Shown here: positions 37,031-49,700 of the stretch, one piece after another
How the letters are laid out: each line of letters opens with the position of its first letter
Position numbering within the stretch: the stretch's first letter is position 1
The notes under the pieces: model-generated
The model's database searches: none
Seen by the model: only the letters and a program-made list of their open reading frames with translations
What the model was told of the DNA's origin: nothing
NCBI GenBank assembly: GCA_965153455.1
Contig: OZ234495.1
Coordinates: 13,512,875 to 13,576,874, forward strand
Origin: Sphagnum compactum
Taxonomy: Eukaryota; Bryophyta; Sphagnopsida; Sphagnales
Length of the DNA: 64,000 nt
Reading direction: 5' to 3'
Position numbers and translations under genes: made by a program

Positions 37031-40000
37031 CTCGTATTATTCAAAAGGGTAAATGACACAACATTTCTGAGCAATAGACGTTCAGGATCACTCCTCTGGG
37101 CAACACATGCCAGTTGTCATTTCCCGTAGACCAAGTCCAAAATGACTTGATCATGTTTCAGCTTGGGAGAAAGAGAGTGATTCTGATTGAATTTCCTCGG
37201 CACTAGCTTTCTTTGTCCTTTTCAAAAGCTCACTCATCTGGGGCTGCATCATTACTATTAGAAGACTGGGGACAGGGTTATTTATTTAATAATAGATTTA
37301 GTGAGGAGGGTTAGAAATGGACATTGGAAAAGGAGGAAAATTCCTGTATGGCATTTTTAAAAAAGATCTTCCTATTCATCCAAAGATGATGAGACCGGCC
37401 CTCAAGACTTCCAAACTAGCTCAAACTGGGATCTAAATTTTAATATGATGCAAAATATAAGTCTACAAAGCTTATAGCCCTGCCTAAAATTGAAGATGAA
37501 AGGAAAGACAAACATTGCAAGAATAGACTAATCAATCTAGCATAAAGGATTATACTAGACTTGACAAGCATATTGCAGTCTAGCATGCAATCTTATTTGA
37601 TAGTTGTAATATTTGTATGGGAATATTTTACCAACTCGTTTTCAATGTTCATTATATCCATGTACTTGTGTTGATGTACCACACCTGCCTTTCATTTGCC
37701 TTTAGAATAATACTGTTTCTACATTATGACTATCTTCAAATACAGTTACATCAATCTATAAAGGAAGGTTGTTTGTTTGTTTGGATTTGCTTGACACATG
37801 GATATCTCACAAGCAACAGCACAGCCCATAGGCCCCTTGGTATGGTTGAAAAGCTCTTGATGATTGTGGGTGCACTGAGGCGGTTTCCTAATTTCTAGAC
37901 ATATGATGTAGGAGTTTATTAAACCTTGAACAAACTTTTCAGTTAAATTTGATAAATGGTAACTAAAAAATTTAAGGAAATTTCTGAAACAATATCAACA
38001 AGGGTGGTTCTTGATATTGATGGAAATCCTACACCAAGTAAGGTTTAATTTTGTGAATATTTACATCTAAGGTCTTAGAGATATTGAAATTTGAGTTGTT
38101 TTCATCATTTGAAATTCAACTAATTTTCAAAAACTGATTCTGGAAAGAGAAATTAGTTGAGTAATGATTTTACACTTGGGCCAACCAAACAGGCCACAAT
38201 AGTAGCAACAACCATGATAGCCCTCCCATTCTTTTGTCTCCGTTGCATTTGAGATGGATTCTTTTTGTCTTTCACTTTTGTCACCCTTCTCACTTCCCTC
38301 AAATCACCTCAAATCCTGGAAGGGTCTAAAGAAAGACCCTTCTCCAATACAAAAGGGTGACCCAAAATTCTTGGTAATTATGTTGAGATAACATGTCCCA
38401 AAAGTCTCCCATGCAAATAAGTTAGGGAAGATGTCAAGTAAGCAAAGGGCCCTTATTGTGGGCAAAGGGTTCTTTTCTCCCTGGCTGCCCAATTTCTCGT
38501 CCAAGATGTGTTTGGACATGCCCAGACACATATTGATGCTGCTCATGATAGACTTTGGATCCTATTGTGCACATTCCAGGCCTGTAATAGATATGCACAT
38601 TCTGGTCCTGTAACAGATATGATGGGCAGCATCAAAATGTGTCCGGGCCAAAGGCAGATAAGGAAAAAAAAAAAGCAAGCCGCACTTTTGTACTGTCTGC
38701 AATAAGGACCATTTGCTTGTTCAAGGTCTTCCAATAAGTTAGCCACAATTAGGACACACATAACAGCAAAGCCTATGTTTTTGTCATTGGTATGTTCAGT
38801 GACATTCTCATTTGACAGCCATTGTTACTCTTTGCAATCCTGCTCCTTGAGATTTGTGAAAAGAATCCTATCCTGAGAAGTTCACCCTCTTAAATAGTCC
38901 TCTATTCTAGTTCTTACATGGTCTGCCATACATGGTTTGTGAAGGCACCCTCTATATATCCAATGTGTCTCAAAAACATTTCTCTCCTAGAACCTCATGG
39001 GGATTGCTTGCTTTAAAGCGTACAAATACAAAACCCATCCTTGTTGAGATCCAGTGATTTATTTGCTGCGAAAAGGGCAAAACAGTAACAAAGTCTTGGT
39101 ACCTTCTCGTCTGTTGTGTTGTGAGAACTATGGACTGCTGCTGACCTTGTTCTTGAACCAGCAGAGAACCTGCAAATTAACAAATCTGGGAACAGCCAAC
39201 CATAACAAACAATAGCACGGCCTCAAGATGGAGGTAAGAAGAGAAAAAATTAGTAGTGTCTGCAATCTGCAGATCGTGGTTGTTGGCAAGCTGTGGAATT
39301 CAGGATATGAGCCAGAAGAGATGCCTGTGGTTTGGGGCCTCTTTGTGCCACACCCATAAGTGGTCTGGTCTTCTGCCATTTTCCATGGGTGCTGGTGTGC
39401 AAGTATGATTTTCATTTGGAGGAGGCCTGGTAGCTATAGCTAGGGTGGATGTGTAGCATGGAATAAAATGAGTCCAAAGGAAAATCAATCTCATCTAACT
39501 TATTCTTTATGTGTGTACATTTTATGTATATGATTGTCCTCCCTATTATAGTTATTGTATTTATTACTTTCGATGGTAATCCAACAATCAATCCATCAGC
39601 TATGGGTACTTGTCAAGTGAGCCCTATTGTTCACCTCCAATCATCTTAGGGTGCTATGATTTACATCAACTTGATTCCCTTGAAGTTATTAACTATTATA
39701 GACAACATTCTTAAGTCCTCCATCCTTGCTCTCATTAACATTTGAGTACCTAATCTCTCAACTTAAGGCTAAGGGTTTCTCTATTCAATATCACAAATGT
39801 GTCACTTGGCCCCTCTTTGCTTGCCTGCAGCGTTTGTGCCCCCAACTTTATTTAACAACCCTTTGGATGATGTCAAATAGTTGCAGGTCCACATGGAAAC
39901 CATTTGATTAGCCATCTCCTTCATTATAAACTCTTTGTTAAAGACATGTTAAACAAACTTGCTTCCTAAGATAGGGATGTGTGAGTGGCAATGGAGATTT

Positions 40001-41200
40001 TAATTCATTGCTTCGTGCATCTCCCTTCATACCTTGTCCAATGTCTCCCTCTCCCCTTTAAATTTTACATTCTTTCACATGGTTCAACTCATCCCTCTCT
40101 CAAGTCCTTAGGCATCTTACAAGGCCAAGGTTGTTTGATGGTCCACATGGGGTTGCTGCTCACAATTTAGCTCCTCTCCCTATCTATATTAGTGACTAAC
40201 CTTAAATTTTGCTGTAACACCACCCTAGGGTATTGCAAGCTAAATTGATTCACTTTTGACAAATTTGAAGGCCTTAAAAATTAATAATTTGTTTTGCATT
40301 ATATTTTGACAAAGCAAAAAATATAAACTCCTTAAGTACTTAAGTTGAAGACAAAAAAATTCATCCTTTCCAAAAAATAACTAATGATCATGCTTTATAA
40401 CATCTTATGATAGAATGTTTGCAAGAAAATTTAGAAGAGTTTCACAAATATCATGTTGTATGGTTTTGCCATTTTTTTTCTTAGTTCAAATGCATTTTAA
40501 AGTCCTTACAAGTTAATGCTTCTTTTGCAACACACTACTAGTGACAATGTCGTCATTAAAAGGTAGCATCATTCATTCACATTACTTGTTGGGTTTCTAT
40601 TTTTAACAAAAGTTCACAAATAAATAAATTTGATTTTTTTCTTTGTATCAACTAAAATGTATATATACTAGTGTCATGTGTTTACAATTATAATGTAAAT
40701 AATAATAATTACTATGGACATTGTTTTAATGTTATTACAATTTGACAATTGTTGTTAATAGCCCCATTGTTAAGAATGTTGATTATGGTCTTAACAATTG
40801 TTTGTGGTTCTACATATGATAGACCAATTTAATGATTGAGTATCGATGACCTTATGCATAAGACAATTTGCAAGTTTGAACTTCTTTCAATGTCAAAACT
40901 AACATATACTATGTTCACCATCTCCATACTCTTAACCTTGCATCCTTTTCACCACCCCTACAACCCTCATGAACCCAATCCCATTCACACCTTGGATCAA
41001 CTACTTGGGGTCAGTAATTGAACTTCATTTTTTCCTATGGGTTTCTAGTATTATTTATCTAATGATTAGGGATTATTATTCAACATAATTCTTCCTGTCG
41101 CATATGAAGGCTGAAATTAGTTTGAGGCATCCCATATCCTACTCTCAAAGTAAGTACGAGGTCACATTCTTTCTGCGGAGATGGTTCAAGACCGAGGAAA

Positions 41201-41265
41201 TTCAGTTGAGGGGCTCCACATGAGTTCGTTACAATACATTGGAGACCCCTCAACTAAACTGCTTA
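41201..41265. repeat. Short imperfect inverted repeat
   Basis: AGTTGAGGGG-C-CTCC in the left arm pairs with GGAG-A-CCCCTCAACT in the right arm around a loop of about 23 bases. The length would suit a small RNA foldback, but there is no sign of transcription or of a known miRNA sequence. Confidence 0.6.
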
Positions 41266-41393
41266 GGGTAGAATGGCCGGTGGCGAATACTTAAGCGCTC
41301 AGGACAGGCTGGATCCAAGGGGAGGGCTCCATTGTTTCTGGTGTTCCAAAAACACTTGAACGCCTCCTCTTGGCGCATCTGACGCACTAAATT

Positions 41394-41850
41394 TTTTCAA
41401 AAACGGATTAGAAATGAGAAAGTTACACCCCCCCCCCCACCCCAGCAGAGGGGGTCAAGAACTGAAAAAAAAAACCACAGAACACTACAAAGCCGATACC
41501 TCAAAAATTCTTTGTATGTTGCTCTGTTGCTATTACAAGCCCGAGATGATTTGGAGAACTGAAGGTAGTGCTCCTATAGCACTTTAAATTGTTTAAAATG
41601 AACAAGAAATGAGAAAGTTAGAAGCTTCGAAAGTAGGAGGGGGGGGTCCAAAGAGAAGAAAAAGAAAAAGAAAAAAAAAACCCCGTTTGTAAGCTGAAAA
41701 GGTTAATTTCTTCTGGGTATTTTTCCATTTCTCCTTTTCCTTTGCACTTCAAAGATGATTTCTAGAGCTTGAGGTGGCAATCTCATAACATTTTAAATCA
41801 CTCAAAATGAAGCACAGATGACAAAGATCTCGAGAAGTGTTCAGTCATAG
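41394..41850. repeat. Degenerate ~200-bp repeats
   Basis: TTTAAAAT..AAATGAGAAAG-type phrases recur at about 41394, 41588 and 41798, each followed by a poly-C, poly-G or purine-rich run. An inverted relative containing TTTTGAGTGATTTAAAA lies at 43405-43435. Copies are strongly diverged. Confidence 0.45.
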
Positions 41851-42365
41851 AGTAGTGATGGGTGATGGGCAGTTCTACCCTACTGCTGTGCAAAGCAGAT
41901 GAGTTGAGCTATCAATCAGTCTGATTTGTTCCCCTTCCGTTTAGTAGTAGTAGCCTAGTCGTGCTACTGTTACTATAAGCAACCTGGACTTGCAGACTGG
42001 AGCAGGATTCTGGAACCAGGAAGAAAATGACAAATAAATCAATTGGAGAAGTACACAATAGGAAGCCAGACATCACTGTTGAATCTCTCCAGAGATGTAC
42101 TCAGAGCAAGGAGCTCAGTTTGCAAGCACTTTCAACTTCCTGTAATTGATCATTACCCTTTGGACTCTTCAGGCTTTGAAACAACTCCCTTAGTTCAGTA
42201 GGTGGTTCATTAGATGATTCAGCCATCTGTGGAGTCAGCTGTACTACTAATGTACTGTACGAGTGAATTCAGAAAAAATTGCTTCAGCAGAGCTTCATGT
42301 ATATAGTTCTGCTGCTAAATGCTATATGAACCAGTTTAGCATATTGTGGCAACGTATATATGAAC

Positions 42366-42400
42366 CACTGCTATATGCTACACTGATTCATATAGCAGTG
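42366..42400. repeat. 12-bp perfect stem hairpin
   Basis: CACTGCTATATG pairs exactly with its reverse complement across an 11-base loop. The loop includes CTACACTG, which itself is the reverse complement of CAGTGTAG just 3' of it, so a second overlapping stem is possible. TATATGAACCA and related phrases repeat several times in the surrounding 130 bp. Confidence 0.8.
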
Positions 42401-42666
42401 TAGGTGCTGTATGAACCAACACCTGCACTAATACCATGGTAAAAAACCGCAAGTTTTGTTTGTTTGCTTCTAAACGTTATGAATATGCCATCCCAGGACT
42501 AAACCAGAGTCTCTGAGTCCAAATTTAACATTTCTAAGAAGCCTTACTTACTCAAGAAAGTGAGTGTAGCTGCTGGTTCACCTTAGCCAATGAGCCAATT
42601 GTTGCGCAATATTTTGAGCATATGAGGGAGGTAGAATTACAGAGGTGTGAGGATAAGATTATTTAA

Positions 42667-42921
42667 GGATCAGCACCACACCTCCTAATCTTAGTATTGA
42701 GCAAACCAACAAGCCTGTCAATTGTGGAGGAGTCTGGGGCTGTCAGTGGCCCACAACCTGCGATTTCTCATCGTCCACAGTCCTGGTCCCTGGAGAGTCC
42801 CCACTCCCAAATAATAAGACAAAAAGAAAGCTTCCCGAATCACCCAGTGTTCGCAGATATGACAAGATTTGGAGACAGTAATGAAATCACTTGTTTGGGG
42901 AAATGTGCATATTTTACTTGA
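42667..42921 (+). other. Possible exon fragment, unrecognised
   Basis: An 84-codon open stretch without an ATG start reads as Ser/Pro-rich, then SFPNHPVFADMTRFGDSNE. Its wording is more protein-like than the surrounding frames. It lacks clear splice partners and may be an exon relic or chance. Confidence 0.18.
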
Positions 42922-44100
42922 AAACCGCAAACTCCTTGATAGTTTTGGCTGACTCGCTCTAATTCATTTGTATGTCAAAGTCAAACAATAGAATTGTCTC
43001 ACTCATAACTTTTCTTCTTCATTTTCTGAAGGGGAATTAAGGCTTTGATAATTGTGCTGGAAGGCACTCCCTCAAAAAGCATGAGATGAACAGTTATCAT
43101 AAGCCTACACATAGCTGGATCAGGAGGTGATTAAAAGGATGGGCTTTTTGTAGGCACCTTGGACTTTAGGTTAGAACCTCTCATCACTGAACACTCCCCA
43201 ATATTTTTCTCATTACTTAACCAAATGGAGTGATCTTTGTGTCATTGGACGAGCAGACTGGATGGCTACAGATGTTCTTTGAGTGTCAGAAGTAAATGAG
43301 CAACACAAAATAACCGAGGAAGCTATAGTTTGTTTCAATTTTTTTGAAAAAATAACTCGAGACTCCTCTTCAGTTCCAGCCCCATATCTTCCTCATTTTT
43401 ACTCTGTTTTGAGTGATTTAAAACCTGATGGGTGCGCCAACTAAGGCTTTACAAAACTTCTTTGTATTCCAAATGCAAAAAAATGCAGCCATCAAAGATT
43501 TTAAGATCAAAATCCTAATCTGTTTTAATTCACCCATCACATAACACTGAACTTTCTTACACCAAACACCTCATGTCTTCCCCATTCAGAAATTTTGACA
43601 ACATTGGAAACGCTAGGTGGAGGGTTACAAATGATTTTTGAGCTTCAAAAGCAGAGGCACAATGTGTGAAGATTCGAACTCATTTGAGTTCTTAAATGTT
43701 CGCTCACCAACCCATCTACCTCTTTTTCTCTTTTCTTTGAGACGCATTATTAATGTGTAATCAATTTTCAGGGAGAATTGGGCGGCGGCATGGCAGCATT
43801 GTGTTGGCCAGCCAAGAGTGAGTTACAACTAGTAACCTTGCCCTCCTTGCACATGTGGATGGCGTTCCTCAAGATTGGCTGTGAGCAATAAGCCCTTTCT
43901 TTTGTTTCGCTGACACGCTCTTTCTCCCTCATCCTTCATGCCCTTGCATTCATCAAGCTTCCACATGCCTTCATGTCCTTAACTCCTGAGTACCTGGGCA
44001 TGCCACACACACAAGGTTAGCATCAAACTTCTTGGGTTTTCAAGACTTGACTTGCTAACACCCTAGACTCATTACATGCCTAGGACTTAGGCTAGTGTGA

Positions 44101-44184
44101 GTCTCCCAATCCGACTAAGAATTTGTCAGTCTCCCAATCCCACTAAGAATATGTCAGTCTCCCAATCTGACTTAGAATTTGCCG
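44101..44184. repeat. 28-bp tandem repeat, three copies
   Basis: GTCTCCCAATCYSACTWAGAATWTG units start at 44101, 44129 and 44157 with few substitutions. Confidence 0.92.
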
Positions 44185-45735
44185 AAGACATGCCCAACTC
44201 CCAAGGCATTCTTGTGCTTCCAAGGAGCAACACACTTGGATACCCTAGGACGACATTAAGTTGTCCCTAATGGAAGAAAAAACGAGATGACTTCAAAAAT
44301 CACCCTGGGACAACCCCAAGGTTGCTTCAAAGGGTTTTAAGGGGTGTCACCCCCAGACAACCCCAAATCGTCCAAAGGAGTCAACCTTATCTTGACTTCA
44401 AAACAAGCATTGCTTGTCCTTTGTCTTGAACTCAAAGCCCTTAGCCCCATCTGCATGGTGAACTAGGGAGTCGAACCCTAGCTTGCCTTTGTAACTGAAG
44501 CCTACCATGCCAATACAGTAGTGCCTCACCCTGGTGGTCCGGGCATGAAGCCCACCTTGCACGAACTCTTTGCACAAAGGGGCATGTTGATCCCATTGCA
44601 AGAACTTGAACACATGCTAGAGAAAATCAATTACTTATGGTAACCAATGAGAGCAGCTGAGTTACCAAACATAATCTCAGTGCATATGTGCTCAACTGTA
44701 TATGGTAACTCACCAGGTACCTAATACATATAAGGTGCCCTCCAAGTACACTAATAAGAAAGATCTCCAAGTGTTTTACATGTCCCAAAGGACAATAACC
44801 CCCTCAACAGCCCCCTTACAGGACCATTCCATATTTGAAGTTTGGACCTCAACTACTTTCTGCTTCTCACATGCGCTTAACACCTGGCACCCCTTTTGAT
44901 GTTAGGCATACGTGAGTGTTTACATTATAACCGCTTCTGGAGATGGGTCAAAGGTAAAGTTGACAAGTTATTAGCACTTGTTTGGGGAAGACATTGGGAG
45001 GTAGAGAAAGAAAAACCCATGCCAAAAGTTTGTAGCAAAAACCCCAACATGCAATCCTTTGCTAATAATACAAACCAGTTTTTTTGTTGACATTCTGCAC
45101 ATGTTAAGAGGTAAGATACGTATTTGGAACTGTAAAATAAAATGTGGGTAATGAAGACCGACTCATCATTCATGGAGGATAAAGAATTTTAAACTTAACC
45201 ACTGTGATATGAGATGATGCATTCAATGTAAAGTGGTTTGTGATTTGAGCAACATGCTGGACGGAAAGATGGAACAAGATATAATTTTCAGTGCATTCTT
45301 GCTATGCCATTTACTACAAATAGTTTAAAACCTTCAACATTCAACACAAAGTGAGCAGCCCAGACTTTTCTCACAACTTTGTCATCCCCACTTCAATAAG
45401 AAAGAAAGAATAGAATTCTAATGAATGTTCTTGAGGGATCACAGACAGGTTTGCTGGCATGTTTCATTATCATCCCATGCAATGTCATTCCATCCACAAC
45501 ACACACTTTGCACTATACTACTTTTCTGACAATAATGAAGCACAAAGGTTGTAAGGTGAAGACTCCTTAGCGACAAGTGTCTCCCTTGACCAACGAACAT
45601 GTTAAAGGCCAAGGCCAAGGGGCTAGGCCTACCCCAAAGTAACACTTGCCAATGTCTTTTAAACAGATGAACCTCTCTAGCAGAGACACCTAGTCCCTTC
45701 CATAACAAAGGAAAACAAGGGATTTGTCACACTAT

Positions 45736-46048
45736 GGCCTTGCCATTTACATTAAAAAGGGTATCTTAATGCAAAAGAAGAATTATGGAAACTCAAATAT
45801 TTCACCAAGAAAAAATATAATCTTCAAAAAAAATCCTCTAAAAGAAGCCAAAATCCTTCAAGATATTATTATAGCTCTATAATAACTAATCTCAAGTTTC
45901 AACACAAGCCAAAATATCATCTTTCAAAAAAAAATCCTCATATAAAAATAGACCTATTATTATTACCTAGGGGCCTATTAAAATCACTTAAGCTACTATA
46001 CTCTATAATGAATCTAAACACAATATCCTTGCCTTGGTAGGCAAGGCC
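45736..46048. mobile_element. MITE-like repeat, copy B
   Basis: 313 bp with perfect 9-bp inverted ends (GGCCTTGCC..GGCAAGGCC) and the core ATTACCTAGGGGCC. The right end also forms a local hairpin, CCTTGCC-TTGGTA-GGCAAGG. It matches copies at 11961-12262 (direct) and 15032-15345 (inverted). There is no coding sequence. Confidence 0.78.
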
Positions 46049-49000
46049 AAAAATAAAACAAATGCATTCGATCAGTGCACTCCAGCTCTAACAATGTTAC
46101 TTCAAAACTGTAGAGTGGCTTGGCTGACCCTTGCAATTATTCCTTTGTATAATGAGTCTAATCTGAAAAATGGCCAAATATGTAGTTGTTTTTCACTACC
46201 GATAAATTTCGCTATAGCCACAAAATGGAACCCATCTTGCGGAGCAGGGACTAACCAGGGTTGATTTCATTAAATGAATGCACATTGACATTATTAACGT
46301 AGGTAATCGTAATTGTAGTATTCAAATATTGATGTGGGCCAAATTAGTGTTAAATTTCTCAATTTTTTGTGATGTTGCTCAAGTGGCGATTACCATCACT
46401 TATAACTTTAAGCTGCTAGTAGTTAAGATTAAAAATATTAATTGAAAAAATAGGATAATTATTTAATTATTATCTCAGTTATTTGATTGCTAAATCAACA
46501 CAAACATCGACTGCCCCCATCCCAAGTATATAACAGTATTTTCAGAAATTAATCTTATTATTCCACACTTTGAATATGCCATAATCTTCATGCTTCCATC
46601 CCTTTCAATTACAAAAGTTTAAATCTGTAAATTTTAACTAAAAATGTATGATTTCACATTATTTGAAAAACTGTATCATTAAATAAGCTATCCTGCAAGG
46701 TAATCATCATATGAATTATTCGCTTAATATGTACTATTATTAATCACTAACATGTATCAAATGGTGGAACATATTTATTGTGTTCAATAATGTGAATGTA
46801 CATTATGTTGGATTGGAACAGATTTCTAATTACCAGGATATTTATTGGGAATAATACCAATAAACACGAATAATACCAGATGAATCAATTAAATGATGTA
46901 CTGTTTCATCCATTTAAACATTATGGCAAATATTTTCTTACCAAAGTAAACAAAATTTGAAGATAAAAATTCTATCATGAGCAATTTTATATTTTACATT
47001 TTACATTTTACAATGTCTATTTACATTTTATGTACAACTTATATTTTACGGTTATGTACTTTGATATATTCATTTTATTGAACAAATTCAAATGTATTCA
47101 AATGGATATTTTACAATAGGAATCACTATCACATACTACATCCTTTTATTACTCATGAAAAATCAATGAAAAATAACGTGTAGGTGCTGGTTCACACAAT
47201 GCCTGGATACAATGGCATAAAAGGTAAAGGTTACCTACTCTCCCGCATAGGCAAGGAAGGGTGTCCAAAAACCAAATTTGGTGTCCAAATACAATCTCTG
47301 GATAAAATAATATGCAAGAGCCCAAAAATTAAAAGGACCCCTGTTAAACATGGAGGAGGGGCCCAGCCGCCGCTTCCTTCATCACACGGTTTTAGAATGG
47401 CGGCCCTTTGTCTCTTTCCTCCACCTGTGCCTCTCAAATTTCTTGTGCTTGTTACCCGACTACCATGGTGTTCCCCAATGTTCACATCACTAGACATTGT
47501 TCCCCGTGGTTGATTCACATCACAAATGGAGCTTGCAGAATCAGTAGATGACCTCCTCCTGTCCCACTTACCATATACCCTAAAAAAGGCACCTAAATAA
47601 GACACTCAAAATTTTCTTTAGAATTGGTAAGACCATGAAGAAAGTAAATTCAAGACCAAGAAAGGAGAGAAACAAGCAGAAGAAGCATGTCAGCCAAAAC
47701 TGACTGGGAAGGCAGAATAGGTAGTCATCAGTGTGATACACTCATGTCAAATGTGCTCTTCAGAATTAAGGATTTGCCAAGGGATCATCCCCCCAAGCTC
47801 TCACCATCTAATTCTTAAGCAAGCAAAGGGAAATTGGTAGGGGAAATGCATACATACATACCCTGGTCCCATCTGTAGCAAACTTAGAAATGGAATGTCC
47901 ATACTGCCTGATAGTCATCAATTAAAACTTAATCATTTATTGGGCCCCATTGGCAAATAGGTACAAAGTACATACACCTTGCAAGGCTATATCAACTTTC
48001 AAGTTTCCGAATGTGACTCTCATGGAAAATGGCTTGAGGCTTGGACACCCCCCCCCCCCCCGGGTACCTACGGCCTGGACGAGAGTGATAGAGAGTGGCA
48101 ATGACTCTCCGGTAAGGTGAGTTGCACGAAGCTTTCAAGATGGAGCTGCTAACTGAATGAGCAGCAACAGCAGCATTTAACTAACCAGCTGACTCCTGAG
48201 GCTCTATTTCTATATCAGGAAAAAACTGGGGGGATAATTGTGGAGAAATGTGTTTTTCAGTATAATTGTGACTGAAAAAATAGGGAAAACTTTGCAATTT
48301 AAATCTGCAATTTTCTGACTTGAGAAAACTGCCGAAAAACCACTGTTGAGGGTTCGTTCGAGTGGCTAATACCCCAAGAAGCATCTTGGTGCATAGCTCA
48401 TACCTAAACAGTAGTTGGTGGGAGGGTTTATTATTATGGAATACTTTCTGCACATAGCTAAAAACCCTCAAAATTGCTTAGTTCTAGAGAAAATCAAGGT
48501 GCACAAAGTTTTTGCACACAAGCTCATGTTTGTGAAAAGGAAAAGAAACAAGAACACACACACTCAGAAAAACTGAGAATACTGGCCATGCAACTTGTCC
48601 ACTAGTTTTGAATGTGTGTAAACTAGTGTTTGATAAATTTTGTGACCACCATACACACCAGCATCATCTCAGGTGAGAATAGGGACACAAATTTTTTCAT
48701 GCCACGAGGTTTTTGGGGGCGGGGACTGTGTACTGGATTTGAATGGGGGTGGGCCCCACTATCCTATGTTGGTTGCTTCAATGAACTTCCCCTGTCTGAA
48801 ATTGTCATCCAGTATAAGTAAAAGGATAAAATTTCTCTATCAGAAAAAAAGAAAAGAAAAGAAGAAAAACAAAGAAGGGGTCCTTAAGTGTAATGCCGTG
48901 AGATGCAGAACCTCACACATAAGTACCATCATAGGGCACCATCCTCATGACACCCAGCCCTAGGGTGCCATCATAAGGCACACCCTCTTCGTGATGCCCA

Positions 49001-49700
49001 AGCCTATTTCACGGAGTAAGGTGCCATTACATATTACAACTGAATGTGGGCCGGGCCCCAGGTCATTATATGTAGTGTAAGGCTCCCCACAGATGCCATG
49101 AAAATAATAAGCTCCTTGGAGCTAGAGCCACAGGCTATGAATAATACCTGAACTCGGGATCCTTACCCTACATAAAAACTTGTTGCAATAGTAAAAGTTG
49201 CATGTACAGTATGCAGTGGCCTCACAACAATAATGGTGCCCAACAAGGATCCTTACATTGCATAATGGCCTTGTGGGTGGCCACTATGAGTTAGCAGATA
49301 CGTACACTGGTGCCTTCACCTTCTTGAGTGAGGCCTCTTAGAGGTTAGATTTGACTTGAGGAATATTAAATTGGGAGCTAGTAGAGACCCTCATTTGGTT
49401 TAGGACGGTCCTAGGTACAATGTTTAGAAGCAAGCACACAAAATTTTGGGGTCTTTAGTTTCTACCATCGTAGTAGGTGCGAGTTTTAGAGGCTGGTTCA
49501 CCCAATGGGCAATGCTCGCAATTTTTGCCCCCCTCAGCCCCACAAAAAGCACAAGTGCCCTAAAATTGCCCTAGGATAGGGAAGGCAAAAACAGGACCAG
49601 GTTTTTGGGAGATGGGAAAAAATGAAACAATTTTTTAGCATTTGTTTTAGTTGCTAAATGGTGGGTAGTGGCTGCTGGTGAAGATTGTGGAGAGCAAGTA
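46049..49700. other. Intergenic DNA, AT-rich, no firm gene
   Basis: The stretch contains ATTTTAC direct repeats (about 46985-47055), a C14 run (48048-48061) and a two-copy 42-bp repeat (48927-49010). A 124-codon minus frame at 47231-47605 (RVYGKWDRRRSSTDSASS..) looks somewhat protein-like but is unrecognised, has no ATG-based model and is left uncalled. Confidence 0.45.

Larger units (their letters stand above)
37031..45735. other. Intergenic DNA with minor repeats, no firm gene
   Basis: No intact gene is supported. The stretch holds a degenerate repeat family at 41.39-41.85 kb, a C11 run at 41428-41438, hairpins at 41201-41265 and 42366-42400, a possible exon fragment at 42667-42921, and a 28-bp tandem repeat at 44101-44184. 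Confidence 0.45.

Noticed and set aside
44101-44184. Three 28-bp repeats with a CRISPR-like period
   Set aside because: Units are contiguous without unique spacers and the DNA is eukaryotic; it is a minisatellite.
47231-47605. 124-codon minus frame with a KWDRRRSSTDSASS stretch
   Set aside because: Protein-like in places, but no ATG-based model, no clear partners and no recognised family.
48048-48061. C14 run (also C12 at 19913 and C11 at 41428)
   Set aside because: Too short and isolated for an i-motif or G-quadruplex claim; ordinary homopolymer tracts.
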